Source: an uncultured Ruminococcus sp. (GTDB lineage: Bacteria > Bacillota > Clostridia > Oscillospirales > Ruminococcaceae). From it: 5,984 nucleotides of DNA. The notes beneath the pieces were generated by a model, which searched no databases, was not told the DNA's origin, and saw only the letters and a list, made by a program, of their open reading frames with translations. Positions 1 through 4,163 of this stretch are shown piece after piece. The DNA lies in assembly GCA_947167535.1 (NCBI GenBank), contig CAMVIL010000091.1:1-5984 (forward strand), in the 5' to 3' direction. Both the position numbers and the translations under genes were made by a program. Each line of letters begins with the position of its first letter. Within the stretch, counting starts at the first letter, position 1.

Positions 1-22
1 GGATAATAACAGCATAAGAACG

Positions 23-53
23 ACCCCCGAAGTTTTGCGCTTCGGGGGTTTTT
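23..53 (+). terminator. Rho-independent terminator of a gene upstream of the window
   Basis: A 9-bp GC-rich stem (CCCCCGAAG, 24-32, with CTTCGGGGG, 40-48) encloses a 7-base loop, extends by one A-T pair, and is followed directly by TTTTT. This is a textbook intrinsic terminator for rightward transcription. The gene it serves must lie left of the window; bases 1-20 contain several stop codons and cannot be assigned to a frame. Confidence 0.9.
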
Positions 54-59
54 GATTGC

Positions 60-91
60 AAAAAAGAACGGCGGGAGTGCCGTTCTTTTTT
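60..91 (-). terminator. Terminator of the leftward lipoprotein operon, probably bidirectional
   Basis: A perfect 13-bp inverted repeat (60-72 with 79-91) has the core GAACGGC/GCCGTTC, a 6-base loop GGGAGT, and A/T runs at both outer ends, so it can terminate in either direction. It lies 16 bases past the stop codon of the leftward gene ending at 108, which makes it that operon's natural terminator. Together with the hairpin at 23-53 it insulates two converging transcripts. Confidence 0.85.
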
Positions 92-107
92 ATTATTTAA
101 ATCAATA

Positions 108-363
108 TCAGTAAGCTTTATTATAGCCGTTATCTTCAGCATAAGCATTCCAGTCGTCCCAGTCAGCTTTACCATCACCATTACCTGCATCGTCTACGTC
201 ATTCATGAAAGATTTATAGTCATCATCATTGTCATTCTCATAATTGCCGTATCCGGTATTTCCATCGTCATAGCTTCCGGAATCTCCATCACAAGAAGTG
301 AATGAAAATGCCATTGTAAAGCATAATAATACTGCCACAAATAATGAAATCCTTTTTTTTCAT
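108..363 (-). CDS. Small acidic lipoprotein with EF-hand-like loop; 5' end frameshifted in an A8 run
   Basis: I do not recognise a named family. The open frame alone starts at a GTG at 336-338 (76 residues). The best ribosome site and ATG are further out, at 361-363, and are out of frame because of eight A's at 353-360. With seven A's the protein would begin MKKRISLF and continue into a hydrophobic stretch ending in FTSC, a complete lipoprotein signal peptide with the lipid-attached Cys at residue 24 of 84. The mature part is rich in Asp, Asn, Gly and Tyr. Near the C-terminus it has NGDGKADWDDW, resembling a calcium-binding EF-hand or dockerin loop but lacking an acidic residue at loop position 1. 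An export-anchored surface protein is inferred. It lies 18 bases downstream of the zinc-ribbon gene with no room for its own promoter, so the two are probably one operon. It may be a recent pseudogene, a phase-variable or slippage-dependent gene, or carry a sequence error. Confidence 0.6.
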
Positions 364-369
364 ATTGAT

Positions 370-376
370 CCCTCCT
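370..376 (-). promoter_or_regulatory. Strong ribosome binding site that decides the lipoprotein start
   Basis: On the minus strand AGGAGGG is followed by six bases (GATCAAT region) and then ATG at 361-363. This is the only convincing Shine-Dalgarno for the lipoprotein gene. It points to the out-of-frame ATG, not to the in-frame GTG at 338, which is the main evidence that the A-run at 353-360 carries one base too many. Confidence 0.8.
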
Positions 377-381
377 ATTAT

Positions 382-591
382 CTAGCCGTCATATTCATGA
401 GAGAAACCACAGCTTCCACAATAGTAGGCTTTCTTCTTTTTGCCAAGTGCACCACCGACAAGTCCAACAGGACCTAAAAGAATTCCACCTACAGCTGCTT
501 TGCCAACACTGAATCCCTTTTTTGAGGTATCCACTAGTTTCCACTTTTCACTTTCGCCACACATCGGACATTTACTTGGTGCATAAGACAT
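382..591 (-). CDS. Small zinc-ribbon protein with glycine-rich hydrophobic insert
   Basis: This 69-residue protein has two cysteine knuckles, CPMC (Cys8, Cys11) and CGSC (Cys58, Cys61), which together can bind one zinc ion as a zinc ribbon. Between them, at about residues 29-50, lies a glycine-rich hydrophobic segment (VGGILLGPVGLVGGALG) ending in four lysines. It resembles a glycine-zipper helical hairpin that could pack together or insert into membrane. The start is well supported: AAGGAG lies 8 bases upstream of the ATG. It is the first gene of a leftward operon with the lipoprotein, driven by a near-consensus promoter flanked by two palindromes. The stop codon is TAG. The reading as a zinc-binding protein is firm; cellular function and localisation are unknown. 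Confidence 0.8.
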   Translation of the reverse strand: MSYAPSKCPMCGESEKWKLVDTSKKGFSVGKAAVGGILLGPVGLVGGALGKKKKAYYCGSCGFSHEYDG

Positions 592-616
592 GCTATCAAC
601 TCCTTTTTAACAGATT

Positions 617-636
617 ATACATTCATATAAATGTAT
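617..636. promoter_or_regulatory. Operator-like palindrome 1 (leftward operon)
   Basis: ATACATTCATATAAATGTAT is a 20-bp palindrome with one mismatched pair (624/629). Its core, ACATTCA-TA-TAAATGT (619-634), differs from palindrome 2 by one base in the right arm plus the two central bases. It lies just downstream of the expected leftward transcription start (about 640), so a bound protein would block initiation or early elongation of the zinc-ribbon/lipoprotein operon. The likely ligand is the XRE protein encoded at 737-964 (inference). Confidence 0.65.
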
Positions 637-646
637 CTCTATTTGT

Positions 647-675
647 ATTATAACACTCATCTGATTGTAAGTCAA
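647..675 (-). promoter_or_regulatory. Sigma-A promoter of the zinc-ribbon/lipoprotein operon
   Basis: On the minus strand TTGACT (670-675) and TATAAT (647-652) are separated by exactly 17 bases, one mismatch from full consensus. The start site would be near 640, giving a leader of about 50 bases before the ATG at 591. The -35 box abuts palindrome 2 and the start site abuts palindrome 1, so this strong promoter appears built to be repressed. Confidence 0.8.
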
Positions 676-677
676 TA

Positions 678-693
678 ACATTCAAATGAATGT
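678..693. promoter_or_regulatory. Operator-like palindrome 2 (between the divergent promoters)
   Basis: ACATTCA-AA-TGAATGT has perfect 7-bp arms around two central bases. It sits between the leftward -35 (670-675) and the rightward -10 (698-703), covering the spacer and most of the -35 area of the XRE promoter. Binding here would repress the XRE gene itself and could also hinder the leftward promoter. The centre-to-centre distance to palindrome 1 is 59 bp. Confidence 0.7.
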
Positions 694-694
694 G

Positions 695-703
695 TGGTAA
701 AAT
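695..703 (+). promoter_or_regulatory. Extended -10 promoter of the XRE regulator gene
   Basis: TGGTAAAAT has the TGn extension plus a -10 hexamer (TAAAAT, 698-703) one base off TATAAT. No good -35 exists at 16-18 bases spacing, as is common for extended -10 promoters. It lies immediately downstream of palindrome 2, which overlaps the spacer, consistent with autorepression. The leader to the ATG at 737 would be about 27 bases. Confidence 0.55.
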
Positions 704-736
704 CTACATAATAAACAATACAGGGAGTGGGAATTT

Positions 737-964
737 ATGTATTATTATCAGCACATAAGGGATATAAGGGAAGACAACGACCTGTCTCAAAAACAGGCGG
801 CGGATATTCTAGGTATCACACAGCAGCAATACCAACTCTACGAATCCGGCAAGCGCGAAATGCCGATGCACCACTTTATCACCCTTGCCGACCACTACGG
901 CGTGAGCCTTGATTATCTAGCAGGACGGCAAAGGTACAGCGGGAAAATAATACTGGACGAATGA
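737..964 (+). CDS. Small XRE-family HTH transcriptional regulator
   Basis: This 75-residue protein is almost entirely one Cro/C1-type helix-turn-helix domain. The first helix is at about residues 3-13 (IRDIRED), the HTH at about 17-37 (SQKQAADILG then TQQQYQLYESGKR), and the family-typical tail MHHFITLADHYGVSLDYLAGR at about 44-64 is followed by a short polar end. It has no separate effector or peptidase domain, so it should act as a simple dimeric DNA-binding repressor. The start is supported by GGGAG 9 bases upstream. It is transcribed divergently from the zinc-ribbon operon. Two matching palindromes in the shared intergenic region are its likely operators, suggesting control of itself and its neighbours. 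A longer shadow frame over the same bases lacks any domain. Confidence 0.9.
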   Translation: MYYYQHIRDIREDNDLSQKQAADILGITQQQYQLYESGKREMPMHHFITLADHYGVSLDYLAGRQRYSGKIILDE

Positions 965-967
965 TAA

Positions 968-1007
968 GACCCCCGATGCCGCAGCACCGAGGGTCACAAT
1001 TGTTTTA
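968..1007 (+). terminator. Probable terminator between the XRE gene and the convergent membrane-protein gene
   Basis: GACCC (968-972) pairs with GGGTC (991-995). An imperfect inner stem has two mismatches and a CGCA loop, and a T-rich tail (TTGTTTTATTA) follows after a short gap. It starts just after the XRE stop codon and ends 20 bases before the convergent stop at 1017, so it may serve both genes. The tail is not an ideal U-run in either direction. Confidence 0.55.
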
Positions 1008-1016
1008 TTAAGTCTC

Positions 1017-1493
1017 TCACATCATCGAAAGTATCCCCGCCTTGGCAAGCAGGCTGATGGTGGTCATGATGGCTCCCGCGAGGAGAACGCCGCTCATTAC
1101 TGCGGTGATGCTCTTCTTGAAGTCGAGGTCGAGCATACTCGCGGCGAGGGTGCCCGTCCACGCTCCCGTGCCGGGGAGCGGTATGCCTACGAACAGCAGC
1201 AGCGCTATGTAGATGCCGCGGCCGGCTTTGGACTGCAGCTTTTCGCCGCCGTGTTTGCCCTTCTCGAGACACCATGTGAAGAACTTTCCGATGTACTTCT
1301 TGTCACAGCCCCACTCCAGCACCTTGCGGGCGAAGAAGAATATCACCGGCACCGGCAGCATATTGCCTATCATGCAGATGATGAGCGTCATGTGCCACGG
1401 CAGTCCCATGCTCACACCGGCGGGCACGCCGCCGCGCAGCTCGATGAGCGGCACCATTGATATCAGAAACGTTATTATGTACTTTTTAAGCAT
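1017..1493 (-). CDS. Small multidrug-export family (COG2426-type) integral membrane protein
   Basis: This 158-residue protein is mostly hydrophobic, with about four membrane segments: residues 4-18, 34-55, 94-108 and 128-152. Two conserved family signatures are visible: PLIELRGGVPAG at about 15-26, and GIPLPGTGAWTG at about 103-114, just after the KAGRG turn. These match the PF06695 group annotated as putative small multidrug export proteins, whose substrate is poorly established. The start at 1491-1493 is chosen because GGAG lies close upstream (within AAAGGCGGAGTTTC) and the residues from MLKKY onward fit the family. The frame stays open much further upstream only because it crosses dpaA in antisense. 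It is monocistronic, divergent from dpaA and convergent with the XRE gene. Confidence 0.85.
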   Translation of the reverse strand: MLKKYIITFLISMVPLIELRGGVPAGVSMGLPWHMTLIICMIGNMLPVPVIFFFARKVLEWGCDKKYIGKFFTWCLEKGKHGGEKLQSKAGRGIYIALLLFVGIPLPGTGAWTGTLAASMLDLDFKKSITAVMSGVLLAGAIMTTISLLAKAGILSMM

Positions 1494-1540
1494 GAAACTC
1501 CGCCTTTCATATGTCGGGGTATTAGTCGTCAAACATTGAT

Positions 1541-1571
1541 AGTATAGCATATAGTTATTTCTGAATTGTAA
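1541..1571 (-). promoter_or_regulatory. Candidate promoter of the small-export membrane-protein gene
   Basis: On the minus strand TGCTATACT (1541-1549) is an extended -10 (TGn plus TATACT, one base off consensus). TTACAA (1566-1571) upstream could be a -35 at a long 19-base spacing. It gives a leader of about 40 bases to the ATG at 1493. The -10 is the convincing part. Confidence 0.45.
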
Positions 1572-1572
1572 A

Positions 1573-1592
1573 CAGATAAAATATTTTATGTG
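1573..1592. repeat. AT-rich palindrome in the dpaA/membrane-protein intergenic region
   Basis: CAGATAAAATATTTTATGTG is a 20-bp palindrome with one mismatched pair (1575/1590). Its central 14 bases (1576-1589, ATAAAATATTTTAT) are perfectly self-complementary. It lies just upstream of the proposed dpaA promoter and beside the leftward -35, where a regulator could act. No T-run or GC stem suggests a terminator. AT-rich sequence makes chance palindromes easier, so the function is open. Confidence 0.4.
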
Positions 1593-1596
1593 AAAT

Positions 1597-1625
1597 AACA
1601 CTTTCGCGGGCAGCTGCATATAATG
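1597..1625 (+). promoter_or_regulatory. Candidate mother-cell (sigma-K type) promoter of dpaAB
   Basis: AACA (1597-1600) is followed by a 16-base spacer and CATATAATG (1617-1625). The sigma-K consensus known from Bacillus is an AC-containing -35, a 16-17 base spacer and a CATAnnnTA -10, so this fits at all but the final base. Dipicolinate synthase is a late mother-cell gene in Bacillus, so the match is in the right place. No sigma-A promoter of comparable quality lies close to the gene. The evidence is pattern only; sigma-E is an alternative. Confidence 0.45.
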
Positions 1626-1656
1626 AAATATCCCGCAGAACTGGAGGCAGACAGCT

Positions 1657-2535
1657 ATGAGCAACGATATGAAAAGACCCGTGATACTTTGCGCAGGCTC
1701 GGATAAGCGGCAGGTTTCCGCAGCGCAGGCGCTTGCCCGTCTGGGGCGGGTGTACTGCTTCGGCACCGACGACTCGGCGGAGGGCACCGCCATGCTGGGC
1801 AGGCTCTCGGATATGCCCGAAAAAGCGCAGCTTCTGGTGCTGCCCGTGCCCTGCAATACGGGACTGCGTATACCGTCGTCGGCGGGCGCCCTCGACTGCT
1901 CCGAACTGGCAGAACACCTCGGCAGCGGCGCTCTGGTGGCAGGCGGCATGATGAACTCCGAGCTTAGAAACTTCTTCAAAGAGCAGGGCTTCGACACCGC
2001 GGACTACTTCCAAAACGAGGCACTGGTGCTGAAAAACTGCATACCCACCGCAGAGGGGGCGCTGGAGATAGCGCTCCGCGAGCTTGACGTTACCGTCAGC
2101 GGACTTCCTGTGCTTATAGTCGGCTGGGGGCGTGTGGCTAAGGCCTGCGCGAAGCTCTTCTCGGCGGTCGGCGCGGAAGTTTCGGTCACAGCGCGAAGCG
2201 CCGCCGCCCTTTCGGAAGCGTCCTCGCAAGACCACGGAGTCTTCCCTCTTGCAGAGCTTATTCTCAACGCCGCAGGCTTCGGGCTTATCATCAACACGGT
2301 GCCGGCAATGGTCATAACGGCAGAGGTCGCTGACCGCGTGAGCGGTGACTGCCTTATCATCGACCTCGCTTCAAAGCCCGGCGGCACCGATTTTACAGCC
2401 TGCGACGCGCGGGGAGTACGATATATCCACGCTCTCGGTCTGCCCGGAAAATGCTCACCGAAAACGGCGGGCGGGATAATCGCCGACACGGTGATACAAA
2501 TATTCAAAGAGAGGAGCGACAGCAATGTCACTTGA
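1657..2535 (+). CDS. dpaA: Dipicolinate synthase subunit A
   Basis: This 292-residue protein is the size of the Bacillus SpoVFA subunit (about 297). With DpaB it converts a lysine-pathway intermediate (dihydrodipicolinate level) to dipicolinic acid in the mother cell; the acid is then moved to the forespore core as its calcium chelate. Visible landmarks are an N-terminal domain with LPVP (62-65), IPTAEGAL (129-136), a Rossmann dinucleotide motif VLIVGWGRVAKA (152-163), IIDLASKPGGTDF (234-246) and LGLPGKCSPKTAGG (260-273). All are typical of the family, and no motif looks damaged. GGAGG lies 9 bases before the ATG. It overlaps dpaB by 11 bases, implying translational coupling. A sigma-K-like promoter lies about 30 bases upstream. 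The lysine genes that flank it in Bacillus (asd, dapG, dapA) are absent from this window. Confidence 0.95.
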   Translation: MSNDMKRPVILCAGSDKRQVSAAQALARLGRVYCFGTDDSAEGTAMLGRLSDMPEKAQLLVLPVPCNTGLRIPSSAGALDCSELAEHLGSGALVAGGMMNSELRNFFKEQGFDTADYFQNEALVLKNCIPTAEGALEIALRELDVTVSGLPVLIVGWGRVAKACAKLFSAVGAEVSVTARSAAALSEASSQDHGVFPLAELILNAAGFGLIINTVPAMVITAEVADRVSGDCLIIDLASKPGGTDFTACDARGVRYIHALGLPGKCSPKTAGGIIADTVIQIFKERSDSNVT

Positions 2536-3103
2536 AGGAAAACGGATAGGCTTTGCGGTCAGCGGCTCATTCTGCACCTTTTCGAGAGCGTTTGAGCAGG
2601 CAGGCAGGCTTCGCGGAATGGGAGCGGCTGTCACTCCCGTCATGAGCTTCAACGCTTCATCGCTGGACACACGCTTCGGCAAGGCGGCGGACAACGTGGC
2701 GAAGCTGGAAGAGCTCTGCGGCAGCAAGGCTATCCTTACTCTCGAGGACGCCGAGCCCATAGGGCCGAAGGGGATGTTCGACATCTACGTCATATGCCCC
2801 TGCACCGCCACCACTATGGGAAAGCTCGCCAACGCCATCTACGACACACCTGTGACGCTGGGCGCCAAAAGCCACCTGCGAGGCGGCAGACCCGTGCTGA
2901 TAGCGCTGTCCACCAACGACGGGCTCTCCGCAAGCGGCGTCAACATCGGCAGGCTCATGAACACGCGGCACTATTTCTTCCTGCCATTCGGGCAGGACAA
3001 CGCCGTCAAAAAGCCCAACTCGCTGACGGCGGAGCTGGAAAAGCTTCCCGAGGCGATAGAAGCGGCGCTGGGCGGCAGACAGCTTCAGCCGCTGATAGCC
3101 TGA
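2525..3103 (+). CDS. dpaB: Dipicolinate synthase subunit B (flavoprotein-like)
   Basis: This 192-residue protein, close to Bacillus SpoVFB (about 200), belongs to the flavoprotein/HFCD fold and is the obligate partner of DpaA in dipicolinate formation. Motifs seen are IGFAVSGSFCTF at the N-terminus (8-19, the nucleotide/phosphate-binding loop), CPCTATTMGKLANAI (91-105), a conserved SHLRGGRPVLIALSTNDGLS region (116-135), and FFLPFGQDNAVKKPNSL near the C-terminus (151-167), which is diagnostic of the subunit. GAGGAG lies 8 bases before the ATG, inside the end of dpaA. The gene is followed within ten bases by a strong hairpin, so dpaAB is a closed two-gene operon. Confidence 0.95.
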   Translation: MSLEGKRIGFAVSGSFCTFSRAFEQAGRLRGMGAAVTPVMSFNASSLDTRFGKAADNVAKLEELCGSKAILTLEDAEPIGPKGMFDIYVICPCTATTMGKLANAIYDTPVTLGAKSHLRGGRPVLIALSTNDGLSASGVNIGRLMNTRHYFFLPFGQDNAVKKPNSLTAELEKLPEAIEAALGGRQLQPLIA

Positions 3104-3110
3104 CAGACTT

Positions 3111-3150
3111 AAAGCGCGGGACTACTTTTTGTCCTGCGCTTTAGTTATTT
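3111..3150 (+). terminator. dpaAB terminator embedded in the 3' end of spoIID
   Basis: AAAGCGCGGGAC (3111-3122) pairs with GTCCTGCGCTTT (3131-3142) in a 12-bp stem with one G-U pair, around an 8-base T-rich loop. AGTTATTTTAG follows as a modest U-rich tail. It begins 8 bases after the dpaB stop. The right arm is also the last codons of the convergent spoIID, whose TAG stop (3122-3124) falls at the loop edge. The leftward tail is poor in T, so it serves dpaAB better than spoIID. Confidence 0.75.
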
Positions 3151-4081
3151 TAGTACCGGGGAAATAGCACAGCAGGATATCCTTCGCCGAGCTTCCCGAC
3201 TTCGCAAGCTCGTTGGCGCCGTACTGGCTCATGCCCACGAGATGTCCGCACCCGCGGACGGTGAACCGCCACCTGCAGTCCTTGTGCCGGACGGTGAAGT
3301 TCTGGGAGCGCAGACCCAGCAGAGAGCAGAATTCCTCGGCGGGATAGACTCCGTCGCCCACCCTCACCGTCAGCACGGTGCCGCTATCGCTTACAGCCTC
3401 GGGGCGGAACAGCTCCTCAGGGTCGTCACCTGCGCTTCCGAAGCGCTCCTCGAGTCGGGCTTTCAGCTCCTCGTCGGAGTAGTCGGCGCGGCTGATACAT
3501 TCTTCCAGAGCCTCGTCCTGCCCGCTTTTCACCGACGCGAGGTAGGGTATGTCCTCCCCCCACATGGTCAGCGCGGACTCGGTGACCCCCGAAGATATGG
3601 CGTGGAACGCCACCAGTATAGGTCTGCCGTCGTAGGTGAGGGTCAGCGGCTCGGCTCTATCGGCGGCGGCGGATATCTTCTCCAAAGCCCCGCTGTAACC
3701 GTCGCCGTAGACCTGACGCGCCTGCGCTTCGGTGAAAAACGCCTGATAGAGCGTGCCGTCGTCGCTCATGTCGGCGCCGTGGAGTTCGGCGGTGGGACTT
3801 TCAGATTCGGACAAGCGCCTGCTTCGGGCGTAGGTAGCGGCCAGCACCGCCTGAGCTTCAAGTGCGGCGGGCTCAAAATCGGCGGGCATCTGCGCCATCA
3901 CCGCCCCCACGATATAGTCGTGCATCGACATAGTCTCAGTCTCACCGCTCTCTGTGAGGTAGATGCTCACCGTCTCCCCTGCCGCCGACTGAGCGGGCAC
4001 GCTCTTCTTTGCGTACCCCACCAGCGGTATCAGCAGAAAAATCAGAGCTGTTGCCGCAATAATCTGCAAATGTTCCTTCAT
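3122..4081 (-). CDS. spoIID: SpoIID-family lytic transglycosylase, with Gln in place of the expected catalytic Glu
   Basis: SpoIID is a mother-cell membrane-anchored enzyme that cuts peptidoglycan during engulfment together with SpoIIP and SpoIIM. This 319-residue protein has an N-terminal membrane anchor (about residues 6-23). The SpoIID core includes MHDYIVGAVMAQMPADF then LEAQAVLAATYARSR (53-88), GADMSDDGTLYQAF, FHAISSGVTESALTMWGEDIPYL and the C-terminal signature GCGHLVGMSQYGANELAKSG, ending YFPGTKI. The family motif is usually V-x-x-EMPAxF, and its Glu (Glu88 in Bacillus) is the catalytic acid; here residue 64 is Gln (codon CAG, 3890-3892). The rest is intact. AGGGGAG lies 9 bases before the ATG. 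On the minus strand TGTACACT (4116-4123) loosely resembles a sigma-E -10 with ATATT too close upstream, so regulation is uncertain. It converges on dpaB and diverges from citrate synthase. A SpoIID-like paralog is an alternative to the true engulfment protein. Confidence 0.88.
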   Translation of the reverse strand: MKEHLQIIAATALIFLLIPLVGYAKKSVPAQSAAGETVSIYLTESGETETMSMHDYIVGAVMAQMPADFEPAALEAQAVLAATYARSRRLSESESPTAELHGADMSDDGTLYQAFFTEAQARQVYGDGYSGALEKISAAADRAEPLTLTYDGRPILVAFHAISSGVTESALTMWGEDIPYLASVKSGQDEALEECISRADYSDEELKARLEERFGSAGDDPEELFRPEAVSDSGTVLTVRVGDGVYPAEEFCSLLGLRSQNFTVRHKDCRWRFTVRGCGHLVGMSQYGANELAKSGSSAKDILLCYFPGTKITKAQDKK

Positions 4082-4096
4082 GTCGGATCACTCCCC

Positions 4097-4125
4097 TTGA
4101 CAAAAGATTTAAAATAGTGTACAAT
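4097..4125 (+). promoter_or_regulatory. Sigma-A promoter of the citrate synthase gene
   Basis: TTGACA (4097-4102), 17 bases, TACAAT (4120-4125): a perfect -35 and a -10 with one mismatch at the ideal spacing. Transcription would start near 4132, about 32 bases before the chosen ATG. A second TATAAT at 4133-4138 lacks a -35 and is probably not used. The -10 region overlaps the weak sigma-E-like element on the other strand proposed for spoIID. Confidence 0.85.
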
Positions 4126-4146
4126 AGAAGGGTATAATATAAAATG

Positions 4147-4154
4147 AAAGTAGG
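4147..4154 (+). promoter_or_regulatory. Ribosome binding site that decides the citrate synthase start
   Basis: GAAAGTAGG ends at 4154. It is 9 bases from the ATG at 4164 but only 3 from the ATG at 4158, and it directly touches the TTG at 4155. The spacing favours 4164 (protein beginning MANEAARN). It is a moderate, not strong, Shine-Dalgarno. Confidence 0.6.
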
Positions 4155-4163
4155 TTGATGTAT

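Noticed and set aside
353..363. Programmed -1 ribosomal frameshift on A-AAA-AAG after the lipoprotein ATG
   Set aside because: The slippery heptamer is present, but a -1 shift leads into the wrong frame. Reaching the signal-peptide frame needs +1, or loss of one A, so slippage or an indel explains it better.
1494..1997. N-terminal extension of the membrane-protein frame to 326 residues
   Set aside because: The extra part crosses dpaA in antisense and has no family similarity. A good ribosome site and the natural family start lie at 1493.
1555..2235. Leftward 226-codon open frame opposite dpaA
   Set aside because: It is antisense to a confidently identified gene; the composition is that of a shadow and no motif is visible.
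3242..4117. Long rightward open frame (291 codons) opposite spoIID
   Set aside because: It is the antisense shadow of a GC-rich gene, with His/Gly/Arg-rich low-quality protein, no domain and no ribosome site.
4133..4138. Second TATAAT upstream of citrate synthase
   Set aside because: No -35 at acceptable spacing. The TTGACA-N17-TACAAT pair just upstream is much better.
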